From Pseudocitrobacter corydidari (GTDB lineage Bacteria; Pseudomonadota; Gammaproteobacteria; Enterobacterales; Enterobacteriaceae), in contig NZ_CP087880.1 in the NCBI RefSeq assembly GCF_021172065.1, positions 1-64,000 on the forward strand: a stretch of DNA of 64,000 nt, given 5' to 3'. The translations under genes and the position numbers were made by a program. Below are positions 17,101-27,044 of the stretch, piece after piece (the stretch's first letter is position 1; every line of letters begins with the position of its first letter). Below the pieces are notes generated by a model. That model saw nothing but the letters and a program-made list of their open reading frames with translations, ran no database searches and had not been told where the DNA came from.

Positions 17101-18303
17101 ATGTGCAGTATTTGTGTGGATTCTTTTATGTTCGAAAATGGTGAGAGATATTGTCATGTTGTAAATAAAGATACTGGTGAGCCATTGTATTATCCAAACT
17201 TGTATATAACAACACAAGTCAGGAATCGTTCAGAGTCTATATCAACAATGAAGGTTATCGCTGGGAGCATTTCATTGTTATATCGATTCTTTATGAGAAA
17301 AAATATCAATATTGATGAAAGAATCCAGAATAAGCTGTTTCTCGCTCCTCATGAAATTGAGGATTTGATTGAATTCACTTCATTAAATTTCCGAGATGGA
17401 GGGGATGGTAATTTTATGGTTTCAAATGTCAAAAAACCAACTAAGTATTTTCGCATTACAACAGTCGCTAACTATCTTGAATGGTTGTGCAAAATACTTC
17501 TTTCACATGCAGGTCAGAAAAATACTCTCAAGGAAGTAATGGCTTTCATTAATAACATAAAAAGAAAGAAACCAAGGAATAATGATAAATATAATATGGA
17601 AATCGAAAAAAGCTTAGACAAAGCACAATTAGATTCTTTATTCAGCATACTTTCGCCAGGGAGTGACTTGAACCCGTTTACGGAAAAAGTGCAACAAAGA
17701 AACAATCTAATATTCCTTCTATTACATTGCTTTGGTTTGAGAGCAGGTGAACTTTTGAATCTGCGTATTGGCGATATGGATTTTGCAGAATCAACAATCG
17801 CAATAAGAAGGAGAGCAAATGATAAAACAGATCCACGAGTTTATCAGCCATTAGTGAAGACGTGTGAGAGAAAATTAATTGCTGACAGAAAACTTATATA
17901 TGAAATTTCAGATTATATTTTGAATGATCGTAGGAAAGTTAAAAATGCTAATAAGCATGATTTTCTGTTTATTACCTATAAGGAAGGGAAGACCCAAGGG
18001 CAACCTCTGTCATTTTCCTCATACCATAAGATAGTGAGTGTTGTTCGTCAATCATCCTCACTTCTAAGTGGATTAACAGGTCATAAATTACGACACACAT
18101 GGAATTATGAGTTCTCAAAAACAATAGACAATGCCCAAGATATATCCGATGAAAAAGAACAGCAAATCCGTTCTTATCTCATGGGATGGCGACCTGGTTC
18201 AGATACTTCAATAATTTATAATCGCAGGCATATTTTTGAGCTATCGAAAAAAACTGCACTTGAACAACAAGAGCAACTATTCAAAGGAGGATTTGATGAA
18301 TAA
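17101..18303 (+). CDS. Tyrosine recombinase 1 of tandem recombinase operon
   Basis: 400-residue site-specific recombinase. Catalytic box is complete: Arg in FGLRAGELLNLRIGD (about 213), HKLRHTW with His and Arg (about 327-331), Trp-Arg in LMGWRPGSDTS and nucleophile Tyr in SIIYNRRH (about 373). The N-terminal 150 residues are the helical core-binding domain. Strong ribosome site AGGAGG 6 bases upstream. It overlaps the next gene by 8 bases, with AAAGGAGG inside its last codons. Upstream recombinase of a four-gene set resembling gamma-mobile-trio islands or Tn554 tnpABC. Confidence 0.88.
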   Translation: MCSICVDSFMFENGERYCHVVNKDTGEPLYYPNLYITTQVRNRSESISTMKVIAGSISLLYRFFMRKNINIDERIQNKLFLAPHEIEDLIEFTSLNFRDGGDGNFMVSNVKKPTKYFRITTVANYLEWLCKILLSHAGQKNTLKEVMAFINNIKRKKPRNNDKYNMEIEKSLDKAQLDSLFSILSPGSDLNPFTEKVQQRNNLIFLLLHCFGLRAGELLNLRIGDMDFAESTIAIRRRANDKTDPRVYQPLVKTCERKLIADRKLIYEISDYILNDRRKVKNANKHDFLFITYKEGKTQGQPLSFSSYHKIVSVVRQSSSLLSGLTGHKLRHTWNYEFSKTIDNAQDISDEKEQQIRSYLMGWRPGSDTSIIYNRRHIFELSKKTALEQQEQLFKGGFDE

Positions 18304-19600
18304 TTTAATTAAATATAACTCTGATAAAACGTCTTTGCATGAACATAAAATCGTCAGTTCGATTGAAAATAACGGAATCAATCTTACAAACTTAATATAT
18401 GCTATGAACGAAAATTTGGTTTGTGGATTTGTATATACAGTACAATATTATTTTAATAGCAACAGCTATTTGTATGTGAAAAATATTGTTAGAAATATGG
18501 AGAGTCTTATCCGTAAACTATCTCCTACTCATATTGATGATAAGGTTCTAATTGAATATCAAAATAAGAAATTATCAAAAGCCCCGGCATCATTTCGCGT
18601 TTTACGACCATTTTTGATTAAATGGTTTGAGTTAGGATATCCAGGAATAGATGAAAGTGCGGTAGAGCTGTTAAAGCATTTGGACCTAAAGATAAAAAAA
18701 TCTGGTCAGTCTGTGCTTCAAGATGATCCAACAGAGGGACCACTAACTAAAGAAGAACATACTTCTTTGATTAAGGCTATGAATCATGCATATAGAAAAG
18801 GTGAACTGTCACTGCCACATTATGCAATATCACTATTGATCAGCCTTACAGGTAGAAGACCTCAGCAGTTAGTTATGTTGAAATATAAAGACCTTATTCA
18901 AAAGAACTTAGATAATGGCAAAGTAGAATATGTAATTTCAGTGCCACGAGTTAAACAACGGGGTAAAGAACTACGATATCGAGAACTTGCAATAATATCA
19001 GAGGTTGCATCAATTGTTCAATTGCAAGCTAATCAATCAGTGAAACTTGTTGAGCAAGCTCTTGGAAAAACTCTTGATGATTATTCTAAACGAGAAGTTC
19101 CTATTTTCTTAAATGAGGAAAAACTCTCAGATTTATCCATAACAGGTTCAATTCTTCTGGAATATAATAAATTATATGCGAAGCCTACAATTGCTAATGT
19201 AGCATTGAAAAGTATTGTTAATAATGAGGGTGTAATATCCAACCATACCGATTCGATACTAAATGTTACTCCTCGTAGGCTTCGTTATACAATAGCAACT
19301 ATGCTGGCTAAAGATGGGCATAATGTTAATACTATAGCTGAATTATTGGATCATTCCTCTACTTCAAGTGCGGGGATTTATATTAAAAATCATGCTGACA
19401 GTGTTGAAAGGATTGATTCCGCTGTTTCAGAACAATTGTCATTTGTCGCTGATATTTTTATGAACGGAATCAAATCGAAAAAGAGTTGTCATTTCAAATT
19501 TTTTTCTTCAAGTAGATGCCAGAGTCAGAATTCAGGATTCCCTTGCAATCAATGTATGTTTTTTATTCCGATTGATCGCAGTGAGGTGAATCAACTATGA
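18296..19600 (+). CDS. Tyrosine recombinase 2 (GmtY-like)
   Basis: 434 residues; start set at the ATG overlapping the previous stop because AAAGGAGG lies directly before it. Recombinase residues: SLTGRRPQQLVML (Arg about 186), TPRRLRYT replacing HxxR (first His lost, Arg kept), ELLDHSSTSS and GIYIKN with Tyr (about 361). The C-terminal 40 residues contain four cysteines (SCHFKFF, SRCQ, FPCNQCMFF), a possible zinc clip. It overlaps the next gene by ATGA, so translation is coupled. By position it corresponds to GmtY of gamma-mobile-trio elements; this naming is from memory of gene order and length. Confidence 0.82.
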   Translation: MNNLIKYNSDKTSLHEHKIVSSIENNGINLTNLIYAMNENLVCGFVYTVQYYFNSNSYLYVKNIVRNMESLIRKLSPTHIDDKVLIEYQNKKLSKAPASFRVLRPFLIKWFELGYPGIDESAVELLKHLDLKIKKSGQSVLQDDPTEGPLTKEEHTSLIKAMNHAYRKGELSLPHYAISLLISLTGRRPQQLVMLKYKDLIQKNLDNGKVEYVISVPRVKQRGKELRYRELAIISEVASIVQLQANQSVKLVEQALGKTLDDYSKREVPIFLNEEKLSDLSITGSILLEYNKLYAKPTIANVALKSIVNNEGVISNHTDSILNVTPRRLRYTIATMLAKDGHNVNTIAELLDHSSTSSAGIYIKNHADSVERIDSAVSEQLSFVADIFMNGIKSKKSCHFKFFSSSRCQSQNSGFPCNQCMFFIPIDRSEVNQL

Positions 19601-21471
19601 ATAATATTATTTTGTTCAAATCAAAAAAACATATTCTTGTAGAAGAAAACTATAATGAGTTTATAAAATTTTGTCGCTATCAACTGCCCGGACTAACCCA
19701 AACTCAGGATTGGGAGCAGTATGCCTGGAAAGGATATGTAACATTTAGAAAAATAGGGGTTGGAAATAAAGTCTTTGATTCCATTGATGCAATGCACGAA
19801 GATTATATCAATTTTGTGAAAGCATATATCAGATATCAACACTCATTGAAACCATTGAAAAATTATGGGGTTATTATGATGGCCTTGCGATGTCTCGAAC
19901 AGGCCCTTTTGCAGGTTCAGAACACTGGTCTCATTTATAATGTTACAGCCGTTGTTTTCGATGAGGCAATGCAGATCGGGAGTAAATATTTTGAAGGTAA
20001 CGTTTTAGCTAAATGTGGAATACAGCTTGAAAAAATATCAAAGTTTCTATGTGAACATAATCTTGTGAAGTCAGGATATATCTCATGGAAAAATCATGTA
20101 AAACAGAAAGTCAAAAACAATTATCTTCCTGAGATTGAGGATTATCACCGAAGCGATAAGTTACCAGATGAAGAGGCATTACTCGCTATTGCTGATATTT
20201 TTTCACAAAATGATGAGTTACTGAGTCCAAGGGATAAGTTCACCAGTTCAGTATTTGCACTTCTACTTTGTTGTCCGAGCAGAATCTCTGAAATTTTAGC
20301 CTTACCTGCTGATTGTGAGATTACACAAATAGATGGCAAGGGTATCGAAAGATATGGGTTGAGATTTTATTCGGTAAAAGGGTATGGTCCTAATATCAAA
20401 TGGATTCCACGGGTTATGATACCAGTTGCAAAGAAAGCGATTAGAAGATTACTTTCCTTATCACAACATGCAAGAGCACTTGCTCACTGGTGCGAAAAGT
20501 ACCCGGATAAATTTTACCGACATGAGCTTTGCCCAACAGTTGATGAAAAAGCTAAATTGACCGTTGTACAAGTTTGCCATGCACTGGGATATCATTTATT
20601 TGATCATAAATCATGTGTTTTAAAAATTAAAAGAACGAGTTTGGATGGTGGGAAAAGCTTCTTAAACCACAATGATTACAACTATTCATTGAGTGATTTG
20701 TGGGAAATTATTAGTTCTAATTTTAGCAGAGACTTTCCATGGTATGATAAAGAAAAATCCATAAAATTTAGTAATGCTTTATGCTTGCTCAATACTGATC
20801 AATTTTCTTTATCAAGAATGACTTCAATTTTCACATTTTATAAGCCTACTAAAAGTTTCTTTTTCAGTGATATACAAAGTAAAAAAAGCTATGAGATGAA
20901 TTATAAAAATATATTTTCCCGATATGGGTATTATGATGATGAAGGTAAACCACTACTTATTCGCTCACACCAGCCACGGCACCTTTTAAACACAATAGCC
21001 CATTATGGTGAAATGTCTGAACTAGATATAGCTAAATGGTCTGGTCGTATCAATGCGAATCAGAACAGAGTTTATAACCATGTGTCAGAAGAAGATATGT
21101 TAGATAAAATCAAAGCTATTAAATTGAATAGGAGTAATTACTGTCAAAGGGAGTCAATACCCACAAATGAATTGACAATTGATTTTGATAACCTTAATCA
21201 AGGTGCAATACACTTAACTGAATTTGGTTACTGTGTACATAACTATTTAATCAAGCCTTGTGCAAAAATTAATCAGGTTATTGAGTGTGATAATGAAACA
21301 CTGGGCATTAATTCAGTAGATAGAATTAGACTGCAATCTGTCCGAGAGAAAGTAATGCAATTAAAGAGAATAACTCAGATCGCTTATGAAAATGGTGATT
21401 ATGGTGCAGACAAATGGTTGCAACACCATGAAAAAAATTTGGAAAGAATTAATAAGCTTTTGAATAATTAA
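19597..21471 (+). CDS. Large tyrosine recombinase 3 (GmtZ/TnpB-like)
   Basis: 624 residues with a long N-terminal extension and a recombinase domain whose parts are spread out: Arg in LLCCPSRISEILALP (about 225), insertion of some 200 residues, HQPRHLLNT (about 457), WSGRINANQNRVYNH with Tyr (about 491). The C-terminal 130 residues are charged and helical. Length and order recall Tn554 TnpB (about 630) and GmtZ. The insertion between the catalytic Arg and HxxR boxes is distinctive. Fully within the coupled operon. Confidence 0.8.
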   Translation: MNNIILFKSKKHILVEENYNEFIKFCRYQLPGLTQTQDWEQYAWKGYVTFRKIGVGNKVFDSIDAMHEDYINFVKAYIRYQHSLKPLKNYGVIMMALRCLEQALLQVQNTGLIYNVTAVVFDEAMQIGSKYFEGNVLAKCGIQLEKISKFLCEHNLVKSGYISWKNHVKQKVKNNYLPEIEDYHRSDKLPDEEALLAIADIFSQNDELLSPRDKFTSSVFALLLCCPSRISEILALPADCEITQIDGKGIERYGLRFYSVKGYGPNIKWIPRVMIPVAKKAIRRLLSLSQHARALAHWCEKYPDKFYRHELCPTVDEKAKLTVVQVCHALGYHLFDHKSCVLKIKRTSLDGGKSFLNHNDYNYSLSDLWEIISSNFSRDFPWYDKEKSIKFSNALCLLNTDQFSLSRMTSIFTFYKPTKSFFFSDIQSKKSYEMNYKNIFSRYGYYDDEGKPLLIRSHQPRHLLNTIAHYGEMSELDIAKWSGRINANQNRVYNHVSEEDMLDKIKAIKLNRSNYCQRESIPTNELTIDFDNLNQGAIHLTEFGYCVHNYLIKPCAKINQVIECDNETLGINSVDRIRLQSVREKVMQLKRITQIAYENGDYGADKWLQHHEKNLERINKLLNN

Positions 21472-21485
21472 AACAGGAGATACTT

Positions 21486-21872
21486 ATGGCAAAACATTTG
21501 AACAGGAGTGAGATAAAGGCAATTAAACACATTATACTGACTTGGGACGGTAAAATCACATGGAGTGATTTATGTGAATCAGTTTATAAGAATCTAAACA
21601 GAACTATCACAAGGCAATCTTTAAGTGCTCATGATGAAGTTGTTGAAGCGTATAGAACAAAGAAAAGTTTGTCCAATTTGAAAAAATCTGGTCTAAAGAA
21701 ACCAGCTAACTTAACTATTGCGGCACAACAAATAATAAACCTTAAAGCCGAAAACGAAATGTTGAAAAAACAGAACAATAGATACAAAGAGCAATTTAGC
21801 TATTGGCAGTATAATGCTTATAGACACGGTCTTACTATGGAACAGTTGAATAGGCCATTTAATAAAAAATAA
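21486..21872 (+). CDS. Small coiled-coil partner of recombinases (GmtX/TnpC-like)
   Basis: 128-residue basic protein, start after ACAGGAG. The N-terminal half resembles a winged or helix-turn-helix fold (WDGKITWSDLCESVYKNL, TRQSLSAHDEV); the C-terminal half is a coiled coil (INLKAENEMLKKQNNRYKEQ). Tn554 TnpC (125 residues) and GmtX hold the same position and size. Likely a DNA-binding accessory that orients or stimulates the recombinases. Confidence 0.75.
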   Translation: MAKHLNRSEIKAIKHIILTWDGKITWSDLCESVYKNLNRTITRQSLSAHDEVVEAYRTKKSLSNLKKSGLKKPANLTIAAQQIINLKAENEMLKKQNNRYKEQFSYWQYNAYRHGLTMEQLNRPFNKK

Positions 21873-21968
21873 TATTTGATAGGTTACACCTATTGACAAG
21901 TTTAATAAATGCGATAAATATAAAGATATGGTCAGGAAGACTATTTAACTAATGCAAGGATGCATTTT

Positions 21969-22394
21969 ATGGACAAAAACATTATCTATCCAGAGTTTAC
22001 TCTGGAAGAGCAACTTATCATTATCGTCGATAAATATATCTCAAAACGATACCAGCCAGGTGATAAAAGTTTCTCATACCAGCTTTACTTAATTTTTGTG
22101 GGATACCATCTAAAATATTTTTACCCTAAAAATATTTATTCTAGATCTAATCGTAATATTGATAACGTAATGGCTATGTTTAGCTCGGTATACAAAAGTC
22201 TAACAAGCAATCTACTACAACGATTAAATAACAAAGAAGGGGTTCTAAGAGAGCTAAACTCGCTTGTTAATTTCATAGATAACAATCAGGAAAAAGCAGA
22301 ACAAATCTATGCTACGGTCAGAGCACAATATGAAATGAAAGTAATTGAGAAAGAGTTAACCCATGAAGTTCGCGTAAGAACCGTCAGGTTATAG
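21969..22394 (+). CDS. Hypothetical protein after recombinase operon
   Basis: About 141 residues starting MDKNIIYPEF; the ATG at 21969 is preferred over 21960 because AAGGA lies 8 bases before it. Mostly helical, with aromatic-rich LYLIFVGYHLKYFYPKN and a Lys/Glu-rich C-terminus. No family recognised. It has an AT-rich spacer of about 100 bases before it and a terminator right after it, so it may be transcribed separately from the recombinases. Confidence 0.6.
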   Translation: MDKNIIYPEFTLEEQLIIIVDKYISKRYQPGDKSFSYQLYLIFVGYHLKYFYPKNIYSRSNRNIDNVMAMFSSVYKSLTSNLLQRLNNKEGVLRELNSLVNFIDNNQEKAEQIYATVRAQYEMKVIEKELTHEVRVRTVRL

Positions 22395-22403
22395 GCAATA
22401 AAA

Positions 22404-22421
22404 AGCCCCTAAGCAGGGGCT
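22404..22421. terminator. Bidirectional rho-independent terminator
   Basis: AGCCCCT-aagc-AGGGGCT flanked by A and T/A runs, between convergent genes. Confidence 0.8.
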
Positions 22422-22444
22422 AAAAGACTTCTTGATATAGGCTA

Positions 22445-22759
22445 CTACTGAACTTCTTTCCAGACACCATCAGATTTGATTAGTTTTACTGGTTTTGTTT
22501 GTTTCATATTACTAATAGAGGCATCGACAATGCAGTTATAAACATTGTTTGCTTCTTCTGTGCAACTAACTTTCTTCACGTAATCGATTCTTAAAAGATC
22601 TTTTTCTGTAACTCTTGAATCAAGAGCTTTCATACTTGTATTTGTTCTATCTACAACACTTTTGAAAACATTGTATATATCGTCTTGCGATGGTTCATTG
22701 TTACATGCGGTTAGAAGGAAGGTGGTAATGATAACTGTGATAATTGAGTATATTTTCAT
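22445..22759 (-). CDS. Small lipoprotein
   Basis: 104 residues from MKIYSIITV, with a signal peptide and lipobox LLTAC (cysteine followed by NNEPS). The mature domain has two further cysteines (VSCTEEANNVYNC) that could pair, and ends KSDGVWKEVQ. A TTG at 22771 would add four residues. Last gene of a three-gene minus-strand operon with the BamE-like lipoprotein (20-base gap). Function unknown; possibly envelope modification by the element. Confidence 0.7.
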   Translation of the reverse strand: MKIYSIITVIITTFLLTACNNEPSQDDIYNVFKSVVDRTNTSMKALDSRVTEKDLLRIDYVKKVSCTEEANNVYNCIVDASISNMKQTKPVKLIKSDGVWKEVQ

Positions 22760-22778
22760 TTTCTTATCCAAAAAACAA

Positions 22779-23165
22779 TTAATTAAGAATGCCAGTTTTG
22801 GTGTTGTTATTGTCAGAGGAAAAAGTCCATTTACTTACAGTCTCTCCCTTGAAGTCGATTTCAAGAGTTTTAGACTGAGTTTGGGAACCGCCAGTAAACA
22901 GCCCCACAACAGGAATGAAAGTCGTTGCATTGAACTGATTGTTAGACATGAAATATTTCCATTGCTCATTTCCGTCATCGAGTGTGGTTCTTGTATCAGG
23001 CTCACCTAACTTAGTGAGTAATTCCGTCTTAGTTGTTTTGTTTTTAATGATCTTTGACTGGAGGCTTTGTGGTGTTTCGTTTTTAAGGTTCTGGTTCCCT
23101 GATGTTGAACAGCCAGAAAGCAGGAAGACAATAATAAAAAAAGAGGACGTTATAAATCGGTTCAT
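22779..23165 (-). CDS. BamE/SmpA-like lipoprotein
   Basis: 128 residues with lipobox LLSGC. Mature residues include KTTKTELLTKLGEPDTRTTL and GNEQWKYFM, the SmpA/OmlA (BamE) fold signature in which a helix is followed by the G-x-P loop. Core BamE acts in the outer-membrane beta-barrel assembly machine (the chromosomal bamE is at 56950), so this is a mobile-element paralogue. TrwH-like plasmid lipoproteins also look like this, but no conjugation genes are near. Confidence 0.75.
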   Translation of the reverse strand: MNRFITSSFFIIVFLLSGCSTSGNQNLKNETPQSLQSKIIKNKTTKTELLTKLGEPDTRTTLDDGNEQWKYFMSNNQFNATTFIPVVGLFTGGSQTQSKTLEIDFKGETVSKWTFSSDNNNTKTGILN

Positions 23166-23206
23166 TTACTTTCTCATTTTATGTTTGCGGTTGTGTGAAA
23201 TTAATT

Positions 23207-23479
23207 TCACCGTATAAAAACAACTCTGTCTGCATACATTCTTTTGATTTTATAGATAAGAATAATGATGCTTACGAAAAACGTAATGACTGATACAAGA
23301 GTGCTGCCGGTCCACGAAAATGCTAACCACGCGAGACCAAATGCCACGAATTGAAACAGGAATGCCACACTGAGCGGGCTTTCACCGTAAGCGACCTTTG
23401 CATGACAGCCTTTGCAAATCCGCACACCATGAGGACTTTGTGTAAAGCAGAACGGGCACTTTATTGTTTCGTTTTCCAT
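23207..23479 (-). CDS. Zinc-ribbon membrane protein
   Basis: 90 residues. N-terminal zinc ribbon with KCPFCFT and RICKGCH (two CxxC knuckles), then two hydrophobic helices (VAFLFQFVAFGLAWLAF, LVSVITFFVSIIILIYK). Such small ribbon-plus-membrane proteins are frequent in mobile elements. First gene of the three-gene operon with the two lipoproteins; about 41 bases to the next gene. Function unknown. Confidence 0.75.
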   Translation of the reverse strand: MENETIKCPFCFTQSPHGVRICKGCHAKVAYGESPLSVAFLFQFVAFGLAWLAFSWTGSTLVSVITFFVSIIILIYKIKRMYADRVVFIR

Positions 23480-23703
23480 AGCTATCCCAATCTGGAAGAT
23501 TAAATGGTGCGTTTACAGAGATTCTCGATGACCGACTCGCTTTAGTAAAATTGCTTGTACCGATCGATGATTGTTACTTGATAGTTGTTGTCTATCATAA
23601 CTTGATTATCGATCTGTAATAACGATCAATATTTTCTTGACTAAACACAAATTTATTACTAAGCAATTGAGTTAGGTTACGAAAGGTGTTTACAACTAGC
23701 TGT

Positions 23704-24948
<1,245 letters not shown>

Positions 24949-25330
24949 CGGGTTTGCTCCATATGTCAGCATTTAGCAGGTGCTTGCGAAGCTCTACAAT
25001 TTGTCTTCTGACTGCAAACAATTCTGTATTCGTAAGCTTGCTGTCTTTGCTTTTACCATCGATATGGATCGCAATTCGATTTAGCTTTTGCGATATGTCT
25101 GACAACATTTTCCAAGCTTCAACATTTACTAACGGAATATCGGTTGGGGTGTGATTTAAAAAGGTTAATCTTAACCACTCCCCTTTTTTATGTTTGCCCC
25201 TTCTGTTATTTAAAAGCTCTAGCTCTGCCTGATTCAAACGCACACTGATACAATAATGGCGTAACAACCTTAGATTTTTATCTTTCCTAAATCGATCACG
25301 ATGCTGATCGTCATGTTTAGATTTTTCCAT

Positions 25331-25476
25331 AGCATTTCCTTATGCAAAAAATGGTGAATCTGGTTAACTTATTGATTATGATGATAAAATACATCTACCA
25401 AATGAATTGTGTTTGTCAATCTGAACTTTATAATATGTAATGAGTTCGATGAGATTTAGCACTAAAGCTGATCGCT
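25331..25476. other. Probable oriT/promoter region upstream of mobC
   Basis: 146 AT-rich bases between divergent mobC and kwaA. By analogy with MobCA modules this is where oriT would lie. A short dyad GCAT-TTCCTT-ATGC is present at 25332-25345, but no nic sequence could be recognised. Confidence 0.35.
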
Positions 25477-26049
25477 ATGACCACGGACTTCATGTATACT
25501 GGTTTTTTATACAGTTATGGTGGGTGGTGTATGCTTAATGGATTTGCTCGCTATGCTTTGACTGCTAGTTCGGTTGCCCCAGTTTGCCTGACATTGGCAT
25601 TCTTAGCTTATATTAATGATAATTATAAGATTCTTGTTTCCTCAATTCTTTTGGCTGTCGTAAGTGTTGTTTTTTGTGTCTTTATAATCAAGCAAGCACA
25701 AAAATATAATCCGGTCACATTGAAAAACTTAGAATCGGCATCTCCGGCAGATAAGGAAATAACCAACTATTTCTTGACTTACTTATTTCCACTTATATCT
25801 GGGCCGACCACTTTTATGGATTGGCGATTAGCCCTGTTTTTTTATTTAAGTCTTTTCTTCTACATAAAGCACTCGTCTTCGTATAGTTTCAATCCAATTT
25901 TGTCTATCATATTTGGATTCAAGTTTTATGAAGCCGAAGATGACACTGGGGTGAGTTTTGTTCTTTTGTCAACAAAACCTCTTACCAATGCGAAGATCAA
26001 AGGTTTGAGGGTAAAGAAGCTTACTGAACATACCTATATGATTGTATAA
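25477..26049 (+). CDS. kwaA: Kiwa defence protein KwaA
   Basis: 190-residue inner-membrane protein with about four hydrophobic segments (LTASSVAPVCLTLAFLAY, LVSSILLAVVSVVFCVFII, TNYFLTYLFPLISG, LALFFYLSLFFYI), then a cytoplasmic end containing NPILSIIFGFKFYEAE and LLSTKPL, as I recall for KwaA. KwaA detects phage infection at the membrane and works with KwaB. It is followed after 9 bases by the kwaB-like gene. An alternative start at 25531 would give about 172 residues. Identification rests on topology, size, C-terminal motif and pairing with the DUF4868 gene. Confidence 0.8.
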   Translation: MTTDFMYTGFLYSYGGWCMLNGFARYALTASSVAPVCLTLAFLAYINDNYKILVSSILLAVVSVVFCVFIIKQAQKYNPVTLKNLESASPADKEITNYFLTYLFPLISGPTTFMDWRLALFFYLSLFFYIKHSSSYSFNPILSIIFGFKFYEAEDDTGVSFVLLSTKPLTNAKIKGLRVKKLTEHTYMIV

Positions 26050-26058
26050 GGATATTAT

Positions 26059-26952
26059 ATGGAACTTTTTGCGATTACAGACAGCGAAATACCGACTAGA
26101 ATAATTAAGATTGACATAGATGCTCCCGCACAAACGGTAGTAGAAAATCTATTTAGAACTCAGAGGAGTGAGTTTATAAATGAAGATATCGAAGAAATAG
26201 AGTTTTGTGCATCTTATAATGTTCAGGATGGTGAGATATTTTCCATCAATCCATTTGATGACGAAATAGGCATTATTAATGCAATCGAACGGCCTGATGC
26301 TGTTCCGGTTTGGGACCCTGATGATGTGTCAGTTCATTATTTCAAAGCGTTATTTACGGGTGAGCCAGCTTCGAATGGTAATCCTACTCAAGTTTGGCTT
26401 CAATGTTTCGACAGACGACAAATAATTAATAATGAAAAATCCTTTTTCCAAGTAGTAACTCAGCCTGGAAATAGATTCTCAGTGTCCACTCGTCCTGGTT
26501 TTTCGCTTAGTGATCGATTAACTGCTATTCTTGTGGGTGATAAATTATTGTTCAAGAGTTTCTTTATGCTCCGGCGATTTTTTAACATGGAAGAGTATTT
26601 TAATGAAGCTACTAGAGAGGATTTAGATAACTTTATCGGTAATGATATATTTCATGTGGAAAATGCTGAAGATTTTATGATGTTTGCAGATTCTGCAATT
26701 AAAAAGAAAGTATCTTTGATAATAAGTTCTGGAATACTCAACGATCAGCCTATTGAAAATCTAATTGAGTGTGCCCAGAAGATTGGATATCAATTAGGTA
26801 TAACTAATGTGAATGGTGATAATAAAATCACTATGCCAAACTCAAAAAGAGAAGTGAAGCAACTATTATATTTCCTTGATCAGGGCTACTTCAATTCAAT
26901 AATAACAAATGAGTTAATGTTGACGAATTCGAAGCGACCAATAAGAATTTGA
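26059..26952 (+). CDS. kwaB: Kiwa defence protein KwaB (DUF4868)
   Basis: 297 residues, start after AAGGATATT. Soluble protein matching the DUF4868 layout of KwaB: an N-terminal beta-rich part (DDVSVHYFKALFTGE, VWLQCFDRRQ), a central RPGFSLSDRLTAILVGDKLLFKSF and a C-terminal helical part ending with QLLYFLDQGYFNS. KwaB is the DNA-binding effector of Kiwa that blocks phage replication/late transcription after KwaA signals. Usual length is about 315. It ends at a strong bidirectional terminator, so kwaAB is an independent unit. Confidence 0.82.
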   Translation: MELFAITDSEIPTRIIKIDIDAPAQTVVENLFRTQRSEFINEDIEEIEFCASYNVQDGEIFSINPFDDEIGIINAIERPDAVPVWDPDDVSVHYFKALFTGEPASNGNPTQVWLQCFDRRQIINNEKSFFQVVTQPGNRFSVSTRPGFSLSDRLTAILVGDKLLFKSFFMLRRFFNMEEYFNEATREDLDNFIGNDIFHVENAEDFMMFADSAIKKKVSLIISSGILNDQPIENLIECAQKIGYQLGITNVNGDNKITMPNSKREVKQLLYFLDQGYFNSIITNELMLTNSKRPIRI

Positions 26953-26986
26953 GATTTTGCTTTCCTTTACTAATCGAAGAGCAAGT

Positions 26987-27026
26987 AAAGCAAGACTACG
27001 CAGCTTCGCTGAGTTAGCTCTTGCTT
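26987..27026. terminator. Bidirectional terminator between kwaB and DUF3800 gene
   Basis: Long stem AAAGCAAGA...TCTTGCTTT with inner pairing CGCAGC-TTC-GCTGAG between convergent genes. Confidence 0.8.
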
Positions 27027-27044
27027 TATTAACATGTTAAATCA

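Noticed and set aside
22779..23165. Type IV secretion lipoprotein (TrwH-like) indicating a conjugative element
   Set aside because: No VirB4, VirD4 or other T4SS gene is in the element; the sequence reads better as a BamE-like fold.
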